From Elysia chlorotica (Eukaryota; Mollusca; Gastropoda; Plakobranchidae): a stretch of DNA of 64,000 nt. A model generated the notes under the pieces. It had not been told where the DNA came from, ran no database searches, and saw nothing but the letters and a program-made list of their open reading frames with translations. How positions within the stretch are numbered: the stretch's first letter is position 1; each line of letters begins with the position of its first letter. The stretch lies in the NCBI GenBank assembly GCA_003991915.1, contig RQTK01000793.1, positions 9,438 to 73,437 on the forward strand, written 5' to 3'. The translations under genes and the position numbers were made by a program. Of the stretch, positions 49,480-64,000 are shown piece by piece.

Positions 49480-49860
49480 GGTTCAAATTTACACAACATA
49501 TGCACCAACCTCATCGATTTTTCAAGATAGTTCCCATTGCGATGCATTTTGATCGACTTGGTGAGAGAGAATAATTATCATTACACTCTATCTGTACAGA
49601 AAAATTCATCAAGCATAGCAACTTTAGCAACTTTAACTAAGTCATCTATTTATTCATCCTCATGCGCTCCAGAGGCTCGAACAGGTGGCAATTCGAAGGT
49701 AGAATGTCAGGACTTTGAACTGGGTGAAGCAATACATGTACATCTAAACTTTTACCGTTGAAGCTGATCAACGGCCATTCTTGCAGTGTGAGAGATGTCC
49801 TGTTAATGCCACAGCCTTTCTCGTGGCTAGTTTTTCTGGGACACAAAGGGTATCGTTTTG
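49480..49860 (-). mobile_element. mariner-type transposase C-terminal relic
   Basis: Minus strand. In several frames the order of a mariner transposase end can be read: 'HTARMAVDQLQR' (NARPHTA region, ~49785-49750), 'HPVQSPDILPSNCHLFEPL' (normally HPPYSPDLAPSDYHLF, ~49720-49665), and 'IKMHRNGNYLEKS' (usual C-terminal KC....G.Y.EK, ~49550-49515). The last catalytic aspartate of DD34D-type enzymes (SPD) is present, the following conserved D of SDYHLF is N. Frameshifts make it dead. No inverted repeats located. Confidence 0.65.
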
Positions 49861-50044
49861 TTTGTTCATTTTGGCTCCGGAGCCGTGAATAAATTCTGCC
49901 CTTTACTGCCTTGCGTTGAATCACAAACGTTCAGAATTTCTCAGAAAGAGGTGTTACACTTCAACACGAGGACGTCACATTCTGTAAAGCAAGAATCACC
50001 ACCGAGTGGGTCCAGATGGGAATAAACGTTTGGCCTGGCTACAA

Positions 50045-50100
50045 AGATTTCTGTCTCAGACGACAGTCACATTAAACTGATTCTGACCCGATCAGAATGG
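50045..50100 (-). repeat. SINE fragment
   Basis: Only the block 'ctgtctcagacgacagtcac' and 'attaaactgattctgaccc' of the antisense SINE is present. Confidence 0.5.
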
Positions 50101-52525
50101 TGCAATATATGACAAATGAATAAGCCCGGATTGTTGGATCGATTCGGAGTCCTCACGAATAGAAGCCCAACACATTACTTCTTGTGCCAGCTGATCAATG
50201 TCTTGTGACAAGCTGTTCCTCAGTGTAACGTGAATACTAAGAAAGGTAGCTTCACGCGACGCAGCATATGCATGGATATCGTTGGACATGTCGGGCTACA
50301 AGTGCCAGAGGGTAAGATGACGGGCAACAGGAACCCCACCAATGGGTACAGCCAACGGTTTAGTATAAGTAAATGTTGTAGCATGTTGAACTACAATAAA
50401 CTGAGCAAACGCGTTTAGGAGTGGGAAGGGGCTCAACAGAAAGAAAAGGACAGACTTTCTTTAAAGTTATCCCTAAGAGAGAGGATTTTCGTTTGATCAG
50501 CTGTTCGTAATCCTGGGACTGACTGAGTGCCCTGCTCATAGAAGACAAATATCACGTTGAGTGTCATGCCTGTTTCTGTTTCGGCAATTTTTCAGGAACC
50601 CCCGTATTTTGTCAACACAAGAAAAGGTGGACCTATCAAAACTGTTGAAGAAGGAAGAACTTTGTGTGAGATTTCTGGCATGCTTCCTAATCTTAGGATG
50701 CACATTGAGAGAACCAGCGAAGTCAATGGGGTCAACTTTGCTGCCTGCATACAATTGCTTTTCAAGAAAGGGTTTCGTCAACCACTGTATCTGCACCTTG
50801 TCGAAAGATTAGTTTTAAAGGAGGAATAGGAATGGCGTTTTTTTGTTTAAGAAACGTCAGCTACTGTAGAAGTAAGGCTCATGATCCGTCGATATCTCGG
50901 CAGCCTTGGTGACATTAATAGCGGTCGCTAAGGTGAGTTGTCAGATTTTGAGTAAACCACTTTGGATGTCTCTATTTCGAACACTCAAATGGCTATCCGG
51001 TTCTGAATGAGTGGCAATACAGTACTTGCAGCATTTCAATTGCAAGTTTTAACATGTAGAAAATTACAAATCTTTTTGAACATGATTGTTGAATAGAAAC
51101 TATTCATAGCTTTCATTTACATCACATATAGTGAATCACAAACATTGTGCATTGATGTCACCTAGGAACTTTCTTTCTGACTCAGTTTGAGTGGAAGAGA
51201 ATCCATTGCAAATCTTTAAGACATTGCCATCATTGAATAACAGAGCAGAAACATGGAAACTTGGACAAAACAATGCGCTGTCCTGCAAATGAAGATTCCC
51301 ATACTACAATCTAATTTGTTATAATGTCTGTGATAGGAACTGTCTCCTGTTCACTTATTATAAGACTTAGAACAAGCACAGGGTTTCTGAAATTACCAAA
51401 ACTATCTACAAAACCGTGAAACAATATGCTGGGTGTCAAGACAGTCCCTTTTGCAGATGGGAGGCAGTGGACAAAATAAAAACCATCATGTCATCAAGGA
51501 TGATGTATGTCATCATCAGTTAGCTCAAAAGGCCATGGAAAAATGCTGGTATTTTTTTTTCTATAAGTCCACTCTTTCTTTATTTTTTTTTTTTTGGTGG
51601 TGGGGGGGGGGGGGGGGGAAAAGAGGAGGAGGTGTTTTGAGTCAAAATGAGGTACACTCAGTTCACAGCTCAAAAGGCCATGGAAAAATGCTGGAAGTTG
51701 GAATTCGATCTATTCCAGCCTACTCACCTAGTCCCAATCCTCAAACTGTTCTCGAAGCAGCTGTACAAATTCCACCATCATTGACATTAAGACATTGTCA
51801 AAAAACCTACCCATCCCAGATTCATGAAGAGACCCCAATAAACAAAACAAGAAAACTGAAGCTTGGAACTCCACCATGTAACTGTGAGTAACAAACGTTT
51901 TTCCATGGAACAAAGAATTGTTAAGAGAAGAGATTGAAAGAAATAACTGCGTACTGAAGAAATTGAACAAAGATTAGAACGAAAATATGAAGACTTGGCT
52001 TTATTATGTTAGGAGGAAGCCCTTTGAACAGGACCTACAAAGGCAAAAACCAACACCAGTCAATGCCTTACAAATGTGACTAATTTCTACCTTCTAGCAA
52101 TACAGTGGACTCCACCTAGGATAGACAGACAGTTTGTAATGTTAAAGGGGAAAAAAAGAGCCATGGGACAACAGAGAGGTGCAGTGGTCTAATGGAAGAG
52201 ATTGCACCTTCTAGTTCTACAGGGAAAGAAACAGTTTGATCTACATTATAGCGGCCTTATTTTCCTGATTTCCTGAAAATTCGTCTAACACCAAAACCAT
52301 TGTAGATTCGAATTGCAAAACCACAGCTTGCTAGTTCAGTCATTCTCATCAGTAAATAGAGATTGCATATAGATAAAGAGGTAATCTTTAGTCTGAGCAA
52401 GCCAAGCTCTTTGTAATTCTGGCAATCAACCAGGGGTCAAACCTTTAACATTATATCAAAACAGACCGGCACATTACCTTTTAATCATCACACCTCTAAG
52501 TGACCAGAGAGAGAGAGAGAGAGAG
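50100..52525. other. intergenic, no gene seen
   Basis: Several medium open frames on both strands around 50100-50830 show no recognisable domain and no consistent splice borders. A T-run followed by a G-run lies at 51579-51618. 'caaaaggccatggaaaaatg' occurs twice (51527 and 51670), a short direct repeat about 143 bp apart. Confidence 0.35.
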
Positions 52526-52739
52526 TTGTTGTTGAGTTGTTGAGGCTACATTGTGGACGGGCCCCCAAGACTGACGTCTGACAATTTTATGTGCTGCGGG
52601 GATACCATGACTCCTGTCTCAGCCCGTCACACTAAACTGACACCAACCCAACCAGTATGGAGCGCAACTGCCAGGGCTCAAATTCGGACCTTTTGCGTCG
52701 GAAGCTGATGTTTTACCCCAGGGAGCCACCGCGCCCCCC
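52526..52739 (-). repeat. SINE, antisense, nearly full length
   Basis: Tail, body and head are present. The 'ccacacacgagacagggc' block is deleted (direct step from 'tgtgctgc' to 'ggggatacc' near 52595). The head reads, on its own strand, 'gcgcggtggctccctggggt'. Confidence 0.9.
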
Positions 52740-52802
52740 ACAGAGAGATAGAGAGAGAGAGAGAGAGTCAGACAGACAGACAGACAGAAAGATAAGGAGA
52801 AA

Positions 52803-52955
52803 TTGAGTTGAATTGGTTTTAACAACCAACATCAGCACTATATATAGGCTATATTGTGAACGGGCCTCAAGGCTGACGTCTGATAATTGTATGTACTGCC
52901 ACACACGAGACAGGGCGGGGATACCAATGACTTCTGTCTGCGCCGGTCACATCAT
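52803..52955 (-). repeat. SINE, antisense, 5'-truncated
   Basis: Tail and most of the body, ending at 'gcgccggtcacat'. It lies 60 bp from the previous copy in the same orientation, separated by a GA tract. Confidence 0.85.
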
Positions 52956-52999
52956 ATACCCTAGATCTAGTTATAGGCCTATAACCTAACTCTAGTTGA

Positions 53000-55734
53000 A
53001 ATTTGAGAATGCTCACTACTAGAAGTCTTGATTTAGGTTTGGGTGCATAAGGAGGAGAAAGCAGAAATTGAGTGGCGAAGTTAGTGAGATAGCCTACATA
53101 AAGGAGAGAAAAGGGGGAGAATGATCCATTTTAAAGATAGATCTAGAAATAAACCAGAGAGATGCTAATTGAATACCATTAACCCGAGTGAAGGGGAATG
53201 AGAATACAATTTTGGAGGGTTTTCACTACTCTCACACCGGGAATGAGTCTGAATCTGAGTGGGGTCTATTAAATGAATAGTTTTACCATTGAATTAAGCT
53301 AAGCTTTCAGATAATTTAAAACATTTCCTAGGTCTATAGAAAGATTATTAATTAGACTCTATGTTGAGTAAATTATAGCGGCACAGAGCGTTGATACAAT
53401 GCCCAATTTTATTATAGAGAAACACAATAGCCTTCCATTCTAAAAATGTGTAAGACTCGGAAAACAATCCATATATATGGAACCTTAGGAGTTGAAGAGG
53501 CTGTGATGGAGGACAACCCTGTACAAAAGATCTTGAGAACTAGACTAGATCTAGATCAATATATATCTAAACAATTAAAAATTAAATTAAATTAGGTAGA
53601 TTATTCTATATCTTATAAATACAGAAATTGTTACAAACCTTTTATAGATTCTATTTCTAGATCTCGATCTAGATTAAATCATTAATAGTCTTCTAGTTCT
53701 AGAATCTAGATTCTATATCTTGATCCCATCTGGTGGTCGCTTAGACTAATGGTAGGGTTTTGTTGCAGCAGATTTCATCAGTGTTGTATTGAGTGTGAAC
53801 TTCGGAGCTTCTATTGTTCTAAATAGTACAACTAGGTCTAGTCTGCGCTTCTCGTAATCTGGGTTTAGCACTACATCTAGATCTAGATCTATGCAATCTA
53901 CAAAGATATCAGTCAGTATCCAGTTACAGGCCACAGGGAGGTTCAGCTGCATTTCAGTCCTTGACCTTTGCCACAGATTCAGCTGACAGAACTAAATCTA
54001 GGTCTATCTGTGATGAAAATAGAAAGATTGGGGGATTCCATCAATTTTCGGTTGTGGAACTCTTTTGTAAAATTAGTTCACTCGGAGTCTCGGGGTCCGA
54101 CCACAGAGTTATCAGTACTAGAGGAGTTGAGTTGTAGTTTAGTTAGTTCGTCCAGCGTCAGTATTATGTAGGCTATTTTGTGTTGTGGACGGGCCCCAGA
54201 ACTGAATCTGACAATTTTATGTGCTAATACACATGAAAAAGAGCGGGGTACAGATTAAAATATAACCCGTACCTAATTCAGGGTAAATGTCCGCTTCCTA
54301 TCTTTTGATCACTCTCCTGCAAAGAAAATTTGAAAAACATGATGACTTGAATGAAGTGAAAAATGAAAAGTTGAAAAGAATGAAAACCCAATAATCTACG
54401 GTTTGGAATGTACTAATCTAGATCTAGATCTAGATCTAAGCTTATTTGGAATTTAAAATTTATTAATTTGCCTAATTATACAGATGTCTAGTTTTTATAT
54501 ATTATTTCGAGAGAAGCACTATAGTGCGAATAGACTTTAGTAGCCAATCTACATTGAGATCTAGAATTTCTAGATTCAAGATGTATCTATAGTATAGGTT
54601 AGATCCATCATCCAGAAATCTGAATCTAGATTCCCTAGATCTTTATAATAGAATTTAGATGTAAATCTAGATCTAGATAGATCCAGATGTAGATCTAAAA
54701 CAATAGACTACTACATCTAGATTATAGTAGTAGTAAGACTTTAAGTTACATGGTATCATATTATAATATGCCTTGATCAAGAAAATAGAAATTCTAAGTA
54801 AAAACTGAGTCAAAACATTGACTGGATCAAGAGGACAAAAAATAATAAAGTCAAATCTAGCTGTACAGGATTTTTTTTCAAAACCCGCAGGGGTTGGTCG
54901 TCATCGAACCGAACGCAAAGACACTTTCTAATTCTATTCGTACTGATCTTAATCTAGATCTAGATGTAGGCTATATAAAAACTCACCAACTGCCAAGTCT
55001 CCCAATCTGTGAGAGGCTTGGAAGAAAATGTTTAGTGATATAAATCTAGGAAAAACACCAATACTTTAGATTGTGTGGATTAATAGATCTAGCTCTAGAT
55101 GTGCAGGAACAAATTTTGCTATAGATACGCATTGCATACACGTATTGTACTGTACTAGTGTTTATAGCGAAGCATTGCTGCAAGCACTATATTTAAGTGT
55201 TTTTTGTTCAAATCAAATTCTTTGGTCTGATTGTCGAATAAAGCTAAGCTCTCTCCTAATTTAACTTTTCTTAGGTCTTTGAAAGAAAGATTATTTGATA
55301 TGCGACGTAAAATAATCGCATTCCACAGTGTTTATAATGCCCATGATTTACACAGAAACACTCAATAACATATTATATAGTACTTGCATAATTTGGACAA
55401 AAACACTATAATTAATATAGTGTGTGTAGACTTAGCCGTGCAGGAAACAGAAAAAAAAAATGTGCATGGACACAAATGTATATATAGTTTGGCAAGGAAG
55501 TAAATAGACATGGGCAATACATGTTATGTTTTTAAAACGAAGTATGCAGCTTGTAAATAAATCAAAGCCAGAAAAGAATGAAAAACTACAAAAATTAATA
55601 GTGCTTTTCTATTTTAGTATTTAAAGTTCCCAACATGGTACGTTTTAAATCTAAAAATGAATCAGGCTTAGTAAAATTTTTCATGTTTCTTTCATCATCA
55701 TCAGACATAAAAAGTCAAGAATTTAACTACTGGT
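53000..55734. other. AGATCT/TCTAGA-rich intergenic DNA upstream of Scm
   Basis: No gene recognised. Runs such as 'atctagatctagatctagat' occur at 54417-54436, with shorter clusters at 53540-53560, 53630-53725, 53875-53893, 54550-54720 and 54948-54965. The start of Scm transcription is not identifiable; an in-frame TAA at 55708-55710 lies before its ATG. Confidence 0.6.
54122..54262 (-). repeat. SINE, antisense, 5'-truncated
   Basis: Tail ('gagttgagttgtagtttagt'), 'gtggacgggccccagaactg' and 'acaattttatgtgct' blocks; then decays. Confidence 0.75.

Positions 55735-64000
<8,266 letters not shown>

Noticed and set aside
50092-50829. Overlapping open frames on both strands, some with plausible composition
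   Set aside because: No domain recognised, competing frames, no consistent splice signals; left as unassigned.

Overview
This is an AT-rich, intron-rich animal nuclear window. It holds three recognisable host genes in a large amount of repeat DNA. The host-gene proteins (a metazoan Scm with two MBT repeats, SLED and SAM; an SLC16 transporter; a MADF-BESS regulator), the tRNA-derived SINE, the GA/CT microsatellites and the many AGATCT/TCTAGA hexamer runs together suggest an invertebrate, most likely a gastropod mollusc. That placement is inference; no taxon-diagnostic gene is present.

Layout. About 1-11,600 is gene-poor: CT microsatellites, decayed SINEs and LINE 3' fragments. A two-exon MADF-BESS gene lies on the minus strand (11,699-13,434). 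About 13,500-28,600 is again repeat-rich: GA arrays, a 400-bp tandem duplication, a CpG-rich patch, a tRNA-Phe-like relic, a CR1/L2-type LINE carrying a SINE, and a hAT transposase relic. An SLC16 (MCT8/MCT10-like) transporter occupies 28,967-42,800 on the minus strand with at least eight coding exons. Its first intron contains an array of decayed copies of its own first exon. About 43,000-55,700 is intergenic: SINEs, minisatellites, a mariner relic and AGATCT-rich DNA. The Polycomb gene Scm (SCMH1-like) runs on the plus strand from 55,735 past the window end. Eleven exons are seen, ending inside the SAM domain.

The host genes do not form a pathway. One is a membrane transporter; the other two are nuclear regulators (a likely DNA-binding MADF-BESS protein and a Polycomb protein). 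SLC16 and Scm are divergently arranged with about 13 kb between their start codons.

No defence system, CRISPR array, operon or intact transposon was found. The most interesting structures are the exon-derived ~168-bp tandem array in SLC16 intron 1, a perfect 41-bp duplication that copies the 3' splice site of the Scm exon opening the SAM domain, a SINE flanked by unusually long (72-bp) direct repeats inside a LINE, and a 23-bp perfect palindrome inserted in a SINE with 9-bp flanking repeats.
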